Below are positions 35,736-44,747 of a DNA stretch of 64,000 nucleotides, piece after piece. This DNA is from Marinomonas sp. THO17 (lineage in GTDB: Bacteria > Pseudomonadota > Gammaproteobacteria > Pseudomonadales > Marinomonadaceae). The notes beneath the pieces were generated by a model. That model saw only the letters and a program-made list of their open reading frames with translations. It had not been told where the DNA came from and ran no database searches. Positions within the stretch are counted from its first letter, which is position 1. Every line of letters begins with the position of its first letter. The stretch is taken from positions 2,498,501 through 2,562,500 of the forward strand of contig NZ_AP031575.1 in assembly GCF_040436405.1 (NCBI RefSeq), written 5' to 3'. The position numbers and the translations under genes are program-made.

Positions 35736-36580
35736 TGTCGCTTAAAATATTAGTTGTTGATGACGCATCATTTACGCGAGATCTGATCCGGCGAACCTTG
35801 CGTAAGCAATTTCCAGCGGTCGAGATTGAAGACGCGGTGAATGGCCGAAAAGCACAGCAACTGTTGAATAAGACACAATTCGACATGATTCTGTGTGATT
35901 GGGAAATGCCTGAAATGACAGGCGTGGAATTATTAAAGTGGTGTCGTGAGCAACCCAAATATCTAAAAGAAGATGTGCCATTTTTGATGATTACCAGCCG
36001 TGGAGATAAAAACCACGTAGTGGAAGCTGTTCAGGCGGGTGTAACCGATTATTTGGGCAAACCTTTCTCAGGCGAGCAATTGATTAATAAGGTGTTCGCT
36101 GCTGCCAAGAAACACAAGTTGTCTGCGCAATTGACTTCTAAGAAGCCAAAAGCCGCTTCTGGCTCATCACAAGGCATCGCTGCTGCGTCCATTGATGTGT
36201 TGATGGGCGGTGCTTCAAAAGTCACTTCACAGGGTTCTAAAATCATCAATCCTACTGAACCAGAAGTCAGTGTGAAAGATGTAAAGATTCCCACACTGGT
36301 TCGATTCGAGAATAAGCAGTTCCGTTGCATGGTGATTAAGTTCGGTAAACAAGAAGCCACTATGTTAATTAAGAGTGACGATGTGGTGCCACAAGTGCTT
36401 GGTCAATCCGTATTAGATTTAGAACATAATGGGGCTGTGAATCGCTTGAACTATTATGTTGAGTCGGTTGCAACAACTGAAAAAAAACCGGATTCGACTT
36501 TTTTGACTGTGGTACTTCGCTTAATTGACCAAGACGCTGATAAAGAAGCTTTTATTAAGAGTTTGTTCGATCATCTTTGA
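35735..36580 (+). CDS. Response regulator with C-terminal PilZ-like domain
   Basis: A 281-residue protein: N-terminal CheY-type receiver (LKILVVDDASFTRDLIRR, phospho-Asp in MILCDWEMPEMTG, switch lysine in YLGKPFS), a low-complexity linker (about 130-185) and a ~90-residue C-terminal sheet domain (VKIPTLVRFENKQFRCMV ... TVVLRLIDQD). The C-terminal domain looks PilZ-like but shows no clear RxxxR or D/NxSxxG c-di-GMP motif. No DNA-binding output is seen. It is coupled to cysZ and converges on phoR. I recall a receiver gene near phoR in pseudomonads; its pathway is unknown. Confidence 0.75.
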   Translation: MSLKILVVDDASFTRDLIRRTLRKQFPAVEIEDAVNGRKAQQLLNKTQFDMILCDWEMPEMTGVELLKWCREQPKYLKEDVPFLMITSRGDKNHVVEAVQAGVTDYLGKPFSGEQLINKVFAAAKKHKLSAQLTSKKPKAASGSSQGIAAASIDVLMGGASKVTSQGSKIINPTEPEVSVKDVKIPTLVRFENKQFRCMVIKFGKQEATMLIKSDDVVPQVLGQSVLDLEHNGAVNRLNYYVESVATTEKKPDSTFLTVVLRLIDQDADKEAFIKSLFDHL

Positions 36581-36606
36581 GTAAATGATGAGGATGTTTG
36601 ATGACT

Positions 36607-36634
36607 AAAAAAGTGCTTCATTCAGTGCTTTTTT
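36607..36634. terminator. Bidirectional terminator between the response regulator and phoR
   Basis: AAAAAAGTGC / GTGCTTTTTT pairs as RNA with two G-U pairs (10 bp, 8-nt loop) and gives T-runs on both strands. Confidence 0.6.
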
Positions 36635-36666
36635 GTTGTTGATTATTTCTTTACTGGGTTACTTTT

Positions 36667-37992
36667 CTATTCCACCTTTGATGACATTATGCTGTCAATA
36701 GCGTCTTTACGTACTCGATTGGCCGGGAAATGACAGGAAAAAGTACTGCCTGAACCGGGTAAACTGCGGATTTGTAATTTGGCATCATGATGTATTAATA
36801 CGTGCTTTACTATCGCCAGTCCTAAGCCCGTGCCTCCAGTTTTTGAGCCGCGACCTTTATCAACACGGAAAAAACGTTCGGTTAGACGTGGAATGTGCCG
36901 TGGGTCGATTCCTAAGCCCTGATCTTTTACTGAAAAAATACCATTGAGCTCACTGGATTCCCATTTGATTTCAATTTCACCGCCGTCTGGCGAGTATTTG
37001 ACGGCATTTACGATCAGGTTTGAAAAAGCGCTATACAACTCTTTATAAGAACCGTAAATACGTGCATCGTCAGCAATTCGGGTTGTCAGCTTGTGCTGTT
37101 CTGACAAAATAGGAGTCGTGGTTTTGACAATAGAATCAATAATCTCGCCCACTTTATACCACTGATTTTCTTCGCGTTTGTCATCACTTTCTAGACGCGA
37201 CAAAAGCAGTAAGTCTTCGATCAGCTGTTCCATGCGTTCGGATTGTTCCGCCATATTTACTATGCCTTTCTGCATATTTTGGGGCAGGGTATCCTTGAAC
37301 ATATCCAGGGTTTCCACATAACCTTTTATTACCGTTAGAGGGGTTTTGAGTTCATGTGAAGCGTTGGCAACAAAGTCTTTACGCATCTGCTCTAACAAGT
37401 GTAGACGTGTGATATCACGAACAAAAATAAGGTGATCGTTTTTATCGTAAAGGGTGGTTTGGATTTCCAGATATACACCATCTTTTGCCGGGGATTTGAT
37501 TACCAAGGGTTCGCCGAAACGTTTTTGCGTAAAGTATCGGAAAAACTCGGGACTGCGCACTATGTTGGTAATGACTTGGCCACGATCAACCGGTCGCATG
37601 AGACCTAGAAAATGCGCTGCTGAGTTATTCCACCACTCTAAATTGCCTTGGTTGTCCGCCATGATAACGCCCTCTTTCAAGGCGCTGGTGGAGCTTTCAA
37701 TACGCGTTAACGCTTGGCGCATACGGCGTTTGGATTTGCGTTGCTTCTTTTGTAAACGATATACGGCATCGAACACTTCGCCCCAAATACCGTTGGATTC
37801 TGGTGGCGCGGCACGACCAGAGTGACGTAACCAGTTATGAAATTGATACAGCTGGTACATTTGCCAGTATAAAGTGCCCAATGTATAGAGCAGCAAAACA
37901 CCTAAAAAATGGCCTAATATATATCCGATTACCGCGCAGGCAATGAAGCCTGCCAACCAAGAAATAATGGTGTTTCGCCAGATGGTTTTCAT
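36667..37992 (-). CDS. phoR: Phosphate regulon sensor kinase PhoR
   Basis: Membrane histidine kinase that phosphorylates PhoB under phosphate limitation, 441 residues: two N-terminal helices with almost no periplasmic loop (about 8-45), a cytoplasmic PAS domain (about 95-200, SALKEGVIMADNQGNLEWWN), H-box His213 in FVANASHELKTPLTVIKGYVETLD, and an ATPase domain (SNLIVNAVKYSPDGG, VKDQGLGID, GGTGLGLAIVKHV). It overlaps phoB by 4 bp. Its signals come through PstB and PhoU, encoded at 22-24 kb. Confidence 0.96.
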   Translation of the reverse strand: MKTIWRNTIISWLAGFIACAVIGYILGHFLGVLLLYTLGTLYWQMYQLYQFHNWLRHSGRAAPPESNGIWGEVFDAVYRLQKKQRKSKRRMRQALTRIESSTSALKEGVIMADNQGNLEWWNNSAAHFLGLMRPVDRGQVITNIVRSPEFFRYFTQKRFGEPLVIKSPAKDGVYLEIQTTLYDKNDHLIFVRDITRLHLLEQMRKDFVANASHELKTPLTVIKGYVETLDMFKDTLPQNMQKGIVNMAEQSERMEQLIEDLLLLSRLESDDKREENQWYKVGEIIDSIVKTTTPILSEQHKLTTRIADDARIYGSYKELYSAFSNLIVNAVKYSPDGGEIEIKWESSELNGIFSVKDQGLGIDPRHIPRLTERFFRVDKGRGSKTGGTGLGLAIVKHVLIHHDAKLQIRSLPGSGSTFSCHFPANRVRKDAIDSIMSSKVE

Positions 37993-38699
37993 GCCGACCT
38001 TTTTGCTGAGAAGCGGTAGCCAGTGCCCCGCACGGTTTGAATCAAGAAGTCATGGGTATTGCCAATGGCTTTACGCAAACGACGTATGTGTACATCGACA
38101 GTGCGCTCCTCCACGTAGACATTCCCCCCCCAGACTTGATCCAATAATTGCGCCCTTGAATAAGCGCGTTCTTGATGAGTCATTAGGAACTTCAGCAAAC
38201 GGTATTCTGTCGGCCCCATGTCCAATGGACGAGCTCCAATAGTGACTCGTTGACTGATTGGATCAAGTGTTAGACCTTCTACTTCAATGGGTTCATCAAT
38301 GCCCTGTGGTGTAGCGCGACGTAATACCGCTTTCAATCGAGCAACTAATTCACGAGGTGAAAAAGGTTTGGTGATGTAATCGTCCGCACCCACTTCTAAA
38401 CCTTGAATTTTGTTGTCTTCTTCACTTTTTGCGGTCAGCATAATGACAGGTATTTCCGCTGTCGTGCTGTCTTTTTTGATACGTCGTGTCAATTCAATGC
38501 CACTGCCGCCAGGCATCATCCAGTCAACCAAAATCAAATCGGGTCTATGGTCCACTATGATTTCATGGGCTTGCTGAATGTTTTCTGCTTCCATGTACTC
38601 GTATCCTGCCATTTCTAGGGCAATGGCAATCATCTCGCGTATGGAAGACTCATCATCAATAATTAGTACTTTCTTACCGGTCACAGGATTCACCCTCAT
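37989..38699 (-). CDS. phoB: Phosphate regulon response regulator PhoB
   Basis: OmpR-family DNA-binding response regulator, 236 residues: receiver with Asp59 (LILVDWMMPGGSG) and Lys in ADDYITKPFSPREL, and a winged-helix domain (MGPTEYRLLKFLMTHQERAYSRAQLLDQVWG, read in two parts, and ERTVDVHIRRLRKAIG). Activates pst and other phosphate-starvation genes. A Pho box matching that of pstS lies just upstream, so the phoBR operon should be autoregulated. Confidence 0.97.
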   Translation of the reverse strand: MRVNPVTGKKVLIIDDESSIREMIAIALEMAGYEYMEAENIQQAHEIIVDHRPDLILVDWMMPGGSGIELTRRIKKDSTTAEIPVIMLTAKSEEDNKIQGLEVGADDYITKPFSPRELVARLKAVLRRATPQGIDEPIEVEGLTLDPISQRVTIGARPLDMGPTEYRLLKFLMTHQERAYSRAQLLDQVWGGNVYVEERTVDVHIRRLRKAIGNTHDFLIQTVRGTGYRFSAKRSA

Positions 38700-38714
38700 C
38701 TCAGGAACGGTTTT

Positions 38715-38748
38715 ATTAAAGCGATCAATTATGACAATTTAGTTAAAG
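38715..38748 (-). promoter_or_regulatory. PhoB-dependent promoter of phoBR
   Basis: On the minus strand CTTTAAC-TAAA-TTGTCAT (38748-38731) is followed after 10 bp by the -10 element TTTAAT. Both half-sites are identical to those before pstS. Confidence 0.75.
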
Positions 38749-38768
38749 TGTCATATGTTTGCCACATT

Positions 38769-39623
38769 TTACACAAAATAGCTGGTTACTAAGCCAATAA
38801 AGACACAAGCACCAATGCGATTGTTGTCTAGGAAAGAGTGAAAACAGGCTTGTCTTTCTCTTTCTCTTGCTTGTTGATACTGTTTATAAAACAACCAAAT
38901 ACAAATCAATAATGCGACAAAATATGGCCAACCCAGTGTCGCGAAGAAGCCTACCCATGTCAAAAGAGAAAGCGTTAAAGCTTGTAAACACAGAATCACC
39001 AAAAGATCATATTGACCAAATAAGATGGCAGTGGATTTGATGCCGACTTTTACATCATCAGCACGATCCGTCATAGCGTAGTAGGTATCGTAAGCTATAG
39101 TCCAAAAGCAATTTGCTAAGAATAGCATCCATAAGAGAGGGTCGTTTAAGCTACCTCCCTGGGCGCTATATGCCATGGGAATGGCCCAAGAAAAGGCTAG
39201 CCCTAAGAAGAGTTGAGGCAGATGAGTATAGCGCTTCATGAATGGATACAGAGCCGCTAAGCCCAAGCCAATAAAGGATAAAAGTATGGTCTGTTTATCG
39301 GTTAGTAGCACCAGAATGAAGCTGACTAAGGCCAATACAATGAATAAAATCAATGCTTCATTGGCGCTAACACGGCCAGATGGTATCGGACGGTTTTTGG
39401 TTCGTTCTACATGGCCATCTACTTTTCGATCGGCATAATCGTTAATTACACAGCCTGCTGAACGCATGCTAAAGACGCCCAGTATGAAAATAATTACAAT
39501 CGACCAATCTGGTTGTCCGTCTGCCGCTAGCCATATGGCCCATAAGGTTGGCCACATTAATAATAGGGAGCCGATGGGACGATTAAAGCGAGTTAATTCG
39601 GCGTAGTCTTTTAGCTTGTTCAT
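38769..39623 (-). CDS. ubiA: 4-hydroxybenzoate octaprenyltransferase UbiA
   Basis: Inner-membrane prenyltransferase that attaches the polyprenyl tail to 4-hydroxybenzoate in ubiquinone synthesis, 284 residues with about eight helices. The two Asp-rich substrate motifs are [18 protein letters not shown] and [35 protein letters not shown]-like opening is conserved. Its start overlaps the ubiC stop by 4 bp. It shares the ~75 bp upstream of phoB's promoter region only at its 3' side. Confidence 0.96.
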   Translation of the reverse strand: [284 protein letters not shown]

Positions 39624-40180
39624 AATAATCCAAATGGCGATTTGAAAGCAGAGATTGTGTCAAAGAAGGCTTCGTTAACCAAGATACCAGTGCCATATTG
39701 ATGAAAAACTGAACGTCTTGCCCAAACGTTACCTGAATGCTCTGGAAACATGCTTGTAGGCAGTTCAGCAATTTCGATTGGGCTACGTTGTAAAGACCTG
39801 TGTTGAAATAGATAACCACCTAGAGGTTTATTTTTTAGGTGAGGCACTTTTCGCCAATGGCCTAAAAGGGAACGTGCAGGAATAATTGAGCGGGCATAAA
39901 TCACCGTAACCCCATCCAGTTTTAACAATACAGTACGCACGCGGACGGCCGCTCTAGGAGCAAGTTTGAGCTTATGCCTTTCTCTAAAACTTGGGGTTCC
40001 CCAACCATCTTCGATGACCTCAACACTCAATTTGGAAATACTGCGCAATTTACGGGTTAGCGATTGCTTGGTGACCAGCCAAGGCCAAAGATGGCTTGGA
40101 ATCTTGCTTTTGTTAGCACGATGAATCGCCATCCAGCGATAGTCAAATTGCTTGGTAGCAAGCGAATTGAATCGTGTCAT
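39620..40180 (-). CDS. ubiC: Chorismate pyruvate-lyase UbiC
   Basis: Converts chorismate to 4-hydroxybenzoate plus pyruvate, the first committed step of ubiquinone synthesis. The 186-residue product has the UbiC landmarks: the active-site arginine in VIYARSIIP, LKNKPLGGYLF, and VWARRSVFH near the C-terminus. It lies between the HDOD gene (4 bp upstream) and ubiA (4-bp overlap), forming one operon. Confidence 0.92.
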   Translation of the reverse strand: MTRFNSLATKQFDYRWMAIHRANKSKIPSHLWPWLVTKQSLTRKLRSISKLSVEVIEDGWGTPSFRERHKLKLAPRAAVRVRTVLLKLDGVTVIYARSIIPARSLLGHWRKVPHLKNKPLGGYLFQHRSLQRSPIEIAELPTSMFPEHSGNVWARRSVFHQYGTGILVNEAFFDTISAFKSPFGLL

Positions 40181-40184
40181 AAAG

Positions 40185-41453
40185 TCAGATGTTCATTTTT
40201 TCAATTAATGCGACCATTTTGTGAAGCTCACTGGAGGACTGATATACCTGAACACGACACGCTTCAGCTTGTTCTAGGCTGATACCCACTTCTAATAAGA
40301 CAGATGGTTCTATTTCTAAACCTTGGCGAAGCTGGTGAGAGATATACAAAAGCTTAGCTAATTTAGCGTGTTCACCATAATAGTGTGGTTTTTTGCTGTA
40401 ACGAATAGCCGTCCAGATGTTATCTGGTAAGCTCCAGTAACGTAATAACCAAGAGCCTAATTGTTCCTTGGTGAAATGCAAAATCTGCATTTCTATAATT
40501 TCCGTAGCCAAATGAGAATTGGCTTCGCAATAGCGCGATAGAATCGAAAAGTGGGGTGGCAATATGCTACTAATGGCCAAATAACCAAAGTTCTGCAGTA
40601 AGCCAGCCAAATAAGCATGGCCTAATTTGGGGCAGTCTTCACTGGGCATGACTTTGACTAAGGCTTCCATGAGAACCGCATTGGAAACCGAGTCGAGCCA
40701 GAAGTTTTCGTAATGTCTTGGGCCATTCTCAGGTGTTTGAAAAGCATTACCCATGGACAAGCCTAATGCCAAGTTCATCACCATATCAAAACCCAACACA
40801 CGTATGATGGCATCTTCGACGGATTCAATGGTTCCAGGAGCGCCATAATAAGGAGAGGAAGCCCAACTGATCACCTGCGCCGCCAGACTTGGGTCCAGTG
40901 CAATGACCTCACACAGTTCGTCAGTACCGGCGGTTTCATCGCTTGATAAACGAATGATGCGGTGTGATGATGCTGGTAAAGGGGGAATTTCCAACGTTTC
41001 TTCTAGGCGCTGTTTCAGGCGAATGGATTGGAAACGGCCGAGGGCTTGCAGAATCTGTTCTTCGTCATTTTCATGATTGCTGGCGGCTTGCTTGATTTGG
41101 TCTACCGGGATGGAAATGTTTTCAAAGCGATTGAGAGGGCCTGAAAACATGTCTTTTAGCTCTTCGCTAGAAATGTCGCGATAGGGACTATCAGACTTGA
41201 GACGAATTTGCAGAGTCTCACTTTCAAAGATGCTGGCATCCAAGATACTGGAAACACTATTGGGTTTGATGAGCGGGTCGCCATCACTGTTAAAATGGGG
41301 GATGGGTTCAAAGCGGCGTTTGGTAATACGCGCTAAGGCCGCTATGTCTAACATATGGTGTTCTGGGAAAATCACTTGCAAACGACCTGTATGGTCCACT
41401 AAATGTACCACACGCAGCCTATTACTTGGCTGTAGTTCTGCTGAAACGTCCAT
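40185..41453 (-). CDS. YbaK-like/HDOD domain protein
   Basis: A 422-residue cytoplasmic protein with a shortened N-terminal YbaK/EbsC (aminoacyl-tRNA deacylase-like) region (about 12-95, HTGRLQVIFPEHHMLDIAALA) and a C-terminal HDOD domain (about 155-400; IPPLPASSHRIIRLSSDETAG, VIALDPSLAAQVISWASSPYYG, LGFDMVMNLALGLSMGNAF). HDOD proteins are signalling outputs without HD-phosphodiesterase metal ligands. The YbaK part lacks the usual N-terminal segment, so deacylase activity is doubtful. It heads the operon with ubiC and ubiA; why is not known. Confidence 0.8.
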   Translation of the reverse strand: MDVSAELQPSNRLRVVHLVDHTGRLQVIFPEHHMLDIAALARITKRRFEPIPHFNSDGDPLIKPNSVSSILDASIFESETLQIRLKSDSPYRDISSEELKDMFSGPLNRFENISIPVDQIKQAASNHENDEEQILQALGRFQSIRLKQRLEETLEIPPLPASSHRIIRLSSDETAGTDELCEVIALDPSLAAQVISWASSPYYGAPGTIESVEDAIIRVLGFDMVMNLALGLSMGNAFQTPENGPRHYENFWLDSVSNAVLMEALVKVMPSEDCPKLGHAYLAGLLQNFGYLAISSILPPHFSILSRYCEANSHLATEIIEMQILHFTKEQLGSWLLRYWSLPDNIWTAIRYSKKPHYYGEHAKLAKLLYISHQLRQGLEIEPSVLLEVGISLEQAEACRVQVYQSSSELHKMVALIEKMNI

Positions 41454-41490
41454 ATGAAGTACTCTGTAAGAACAAGGATTTAGGTAACTG

Positions 41491-41515
41491 AAAAAGCCCC
41501 ATGATAGGGGCTTTT
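41491..41515 (-). terminator. Terminator of the aap operon
   Basis: AAAAGCCCC / GGGGCTTTT hairpin with T-runs in both directions; it closes aapP on the minus strand 31 bp after its stop. Confidence 0.8.
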
Positions 41516-41545
41516 ATTTTACAGATTTTATCAGCAAAGATCTAA

Positions 41546-42325
41546 TTAGTGGTTTAGAATCTGGCTTAAGAACATTTGCGTGCGGTCATGTTGTGGGTTG
41601 TCAAAGAACTCAGCAGGTTTGTTGGCTTCGACAATTTCACCCGCATCCATGAATACCACGCGGTCCGCTACGGTTTTCGCGAAGCCCATTTCGTGGGTTA
41701 CACACACCATGGTCATACCTTCTTCAGCAAGCTGGATCATAACGTCCAGTACTTCCTTGATCATTTCTGGATCAAGGGCTGATGTTGGCTCATCAAACAG
41801 CATGATACGAGGTTGCATGCATAGACCACGAGCAATGGCCACACGTTGTTGTTGACCTCCAGAAAGCTGACCTGGATATTTCAGTGCTTGGTTAGCGATT
41901 TTGACACGCTCCAAGTAATGCATTGCCATTTCTTCCGCTTCTTTTTTCGGAGTCTTACGAACCCAGATTGGCGCAAGTGTCAGGTTTTCCAAAATAGTCA
42001 GATGCGGAAACAGATTAAAGTGTTGGAACACCATGCCTACGTCTTTACGAATGGCTTCAATGTTCTTTAAATTATCGTTCATTTCGATACCATCGACCAG
42101 AATGCTACCTTTTTGGTGTTCTTCAAGACGGTTGATGCAACGCGTCATAGTCGATTTACCGGAACCAGACGGTCCACATACTACGATACGCTCGCCTTTC
42201 TTGATACTAAAGTTGATGTTCTTTAATACGTGAAAGTCGCCATACCATTTGTTTACGTCCGTGAATTGGATGATTGCTTCTTCGCCCGGCGCTAGTTGGG
42301 CAAGTGCCATATTTTGTTGAGTCAT
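41546..42325 (-). CDS. aapP: General L-amino-acid ABC transporter ATPase AapP
   Basis: ATPase of a polar-amino-acid importer, 259 residues: Walker [35 protein letters not shown] typical of GlnQ/AapP, signature [15 protein letters not shown], Walker [17 protein letters not shown] and [20 protein letters not shown]. The conserved ending [20 protein letters not shown] is family-typical. Last gene of aapJQMP, 25 bp after aapM, followed by a terminator. Confidence 0.95.
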   Translation of the reverse strand: MTQQNMALAQLAPGEEAIIQFTDVNKWYGDFHVLKNINFSIKKGERIVVCGPSGSGKSTMTRCINRLEEHQKGSILVDGIEMNDNLKNIEAIRKDVGMVFQHFNLFPHLTILENLTLAPIWVRKTPKKEAEEMAMHYLERVKIANQALKYPGQLSGGQQQRVAIARGLCMQPRIMLFDEPTSALDPEMIKEVLDVMIQLAEEGMTMVCVTHEMGFAKTVADRVVFMDAGEIVEANKPAEFFDNPQHDRTQMFLSQILNH

Positions 42326-42350
42326 TTTATGAAGGCCTCTAAATTCTTAA

Positions 42351-43451
42351 TTAATTCCGCTTGTGTCCAGTATCTAACTTACGTTCTAGTGCCATGCTGT
42401 AGCGAGACATACCGAAGCAGATAATCCAATAAATAAAGCCGGCAAAGGCGTAACCTTCTAATGCTGTTCCAAGCCAGTTAGGGTCTTGTTTTGCTAGTTG
42501 AATCATACCCAGCAAATCAATCATTCCAACGATGTAAACCAGAGTAGTGTCTTTAAATAAACTGATAAAATTATTTACTATCCCCGGAATAACCAGCTTT
42601 AATGCTTGAGGCAAGATGATTAGACACATTGATTGCCAATAGGTTAATCCCATTGCATCTGCTGCTTCGTACTGACCTTTTGGAATGGCTTGCAAACCAC
42701 CACGAATAACTTCGGCAGTATATGCGGCAGAGAATAGGGTAATACCAATTAAGACACGCAATAACTTGTTGAAGTTCATGCCTTCAGGCAAGAATAATGG
42801 GATCATTACCGATGCCATGAACAAGATAGTGATCAAAGGCACAGCACGAATGGTTTCAATGAAAACCACGCAAACAGATTTCACTATTGGCATATCAGAT
42901 CTTCGACCAAGTGCTAAAACAACGCCGAGAGGAAATGATGCGACAATACCGATAATACCCAGTAGCATGGTTAGAAATAAGCCTCCCCATAGAGGTGTTT
43001 CTACAATGCTAAGGCCAAATACACCTCCTGAAAATAGGAAGTAGGCAATAACTGGATAAACAAAGATGATTGCAATGGATAAATACAGCTTATTCACTAC
43101 TTTGATGGCATACATTCCCACCATCAAAACTAGTATTATCGCTGCGATATTGATTCTCCAGTATTCTTCGGGTGGGTAAAGACCATACATAAACTGATCA
43201 AAGCGAGCGTTTATAAATGCCCAGCATGCACCACCTGCAGTACATGCATCTTTATTGTTCCCTTCCCAAGTCGCATTAAGTAGTCCCCACTGTATGACAG
43301 GAGGAACAATTAAATAAATGATATAGAGGCTGAGCAGAGTCAGCACAACATTCAAGGGAGATGAAAAAAAGTTATTACGTATCCAAGCGACAGGACCAAC
43401 CGAATCAGACGGTGGTGGGAGGCTTGGAGATGGTTTAAATTCGATCGCCAT
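42351..43451 (-). CDS. aapM: General L-amino-acid ABC transporter permease AapM
   Basis: Inner-membrane permease of 366 residues with the AapM architecture: a long N-terminal part with several helices and an external loop (WGLLNATWEGNNKDACTAGGACWAFINARFD, in pieces), then the His/Glu/Gln-type permease core with the EAA loop EAADAMGLTYWQSMCLIILPQALK. The ACTAGGACWAFI segment is characteristic of AapM/BztC. Twelve bp separate it from aapQ. Confidence 0.95.
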   Translation of the reverse strand: MAIEFKPSPSLPPPSDSVGPVAWIRNNFFSSPLNVVLTLLSLYIIYLIVPPVIQWGLLNATWEGNNKDACTAGGACWAFINARFDQFMYGLYPPEEYWRINIAAIILVLMVGMYAIKVVNKLYLSIAIIFVYPVIAYFLFSGGVFGLSIVETPLWGGLFLTMLLGIIGIVASFPLGVVLALGRRSDMPIVKSVCVVFIETIRAVPLITILFMASVMIPLFLPEGMNFNKLLRVLIGITLFSAAYTAEVIRGGLQAIPKGQYEAADAMGLTYWQSMCLIILPQALKLVIPGIVNNFISLFKDTTLVYIVGMIDLLGMIQLAKQDPNWLGTALEGYAFAGFIYWIICFGMSRYSMALERKLDTGHKRN

Positions 43452-43463
43452 AAGTTTGCCTCC

Positions 43464-44636
43464 TTAACGCTCAACTAATGCCATACGCTTGTTATACCAG
43501 TTCATAAAGAGTGAGATAGACAAACTCAAAGAACCGTAAACCAGCATACAAAGACCAATGGTTTCAATTGCCTGACCGGTTTGGTTCAGGGTTGTTCCCA
43601 TAACAACCAGCACCAGCTCAGGGTACGCAACCGCACCGCCTAAAGAGGAATTCTTAGCAAGATTTAGATACTGGTTTGTAAGAGGAGGAATAATAACGCG
43701 CAGGGCTTGTGGAAGTACAATTAGACGTTGAGTCAGAGTATCAGACAATCCGAGTGAGCGAGAAGCTTCTGTTTGCCCCCAGTTTACTGACAAAATGCCA
43801 GCACGAACATTTTCAGCAATGAAGGCTCCAGTATATGTAGAAAGCGCAATTAACACTGCCACAAATTCAGGAATCAGAACCATGCCTCCAGTTACGTTAA
43901 AGCGGCTCTTATTTGGAAGTTCAAATTCAACGGGAAAGCCCGATAGTACAAAAGCGATTAGAGTGACGCCCACTATCGTAGCAAGAGATGCCCAGTATGC
44001 AGGGAACCATTCTCCTGTTTTCTGTTGACGTTGCTTTGCCCATCGAATAATGAAAAATGAAGCAAGTATAGAAATGAAGAAGGCAGCAACAACAAAGCCC
44101 ATACCCTCTTGAAAATTTGGGCTAGGTGAGTAAATGCCGCGGTTATTAAGGAAAAAATCACCAAAAATAATACTGTTTCGTGGGTGCGGCATAGCGGCTA
44201 ATACCGCGAAATACCAAAAAAACATTTGTAACAGCAAAGGTAAGTTACGAAGTGTCTCAATGTAAACTGTGGCTAGGCGTGCAACTAGCCAGTTATTAGA
44301 TAATCGGGCAAGGCCCATAACGATACCAATAATCGTGGCCAATATAATCCCTAAGATCGAAATAACAAAGGTATTTATCAGAGCAACAAGGAATGCCCTT
44401 CCATATGTATTTGCCTCTGTATACTCAATCAGGTGCATTAATATTGGAAAGCCAGCCGGTTCATTTAAAAATTTAAATCCAGTTGAAATTCCACGCGTAT
44501 CTAGGTTGGCTTGTAGATTGCTGAATAAGTAGTATCCAGCCAGAACGACAAGAACCAACAAAACTGCTTGAAATATCAGGGCACGATTGCCTGCATCATT
44601 CAAGAAGCTTGAATTTGAGTTTGCTTTTTCGCTCAT
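43464..44636 (-). CDS. aapQ: General L-amino-acid ABC transporter permease AapQ
   Basis: Partner permease, 390 residues, with the AapQ/BztB features: a conserved first helix and periplasmic NLQANLDTRGISTGFKFLNEPAGF, ARLATVYIETLRNLPLLLQMFFWYF, and the EAA loop EASRSLGLSDTLTQRLIVLPQALRV. It follows aapJ across a 111-bp gap holding a large hairpin. Confidence 0.95.
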   Translation of the reverse strand: MSEKANSNSSFLNDAGNRALIFQAVLLVLVVLAGYYLFSNLQANLDTRGISTGFKFLNEPAGFPILMHLIEYTEANTYGRAFLVALINTFVISILGIILATIIGIVMGLARLSNNWLVARLATVYIETLRNLPLLLQMFFWYFAVLAAMPHPRNSIIFGDFFLNNRGIYSPSPNFQEGMGFVVAAFFISILASFFIIRWAKQRQQKTGEWFPAYWASLATIVGVTLIAFVLSGFPVEFELPNKSRFNVTGGMVLIPEFVAVLIALSTYTGAFIAENVRAGILSVNWGQTEASRSLGLSDTLTQRLIVLPQALRVIIPPLTNQYLNLAKNSSLGGAVAYPELVLVVMGTTLNQTGQAIETIGLCMLVYGSLSLSISLFMNWYNKRMALVER

Positions 44637-44683
44637 CTTAGTCCAGGCAGTATTATGCTCGTCAGATGTGTTTTATAAATAAG

Positions 44684-44724
44684 ACTGGCGCAGCACACTT
44701 ATACAGTAAAGTGGCTGCGCCAGT
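44684..44724 (-). terminator. Attenuator hairpin between aapJ and aapQ
   Basis: ACTGGCGCAGC / GCTGCGCCAGT, an 11-bp GC-rich stem extended by CACTT/AAGTG inside. No long T-run follows, so it probably protects the aapJ 3' end or partly stops transcription, giving excess binding protein. Confidence 0.65.
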
Positions 44725-44747
44725 TGTTTAGATAGGTTTAAGAGATA

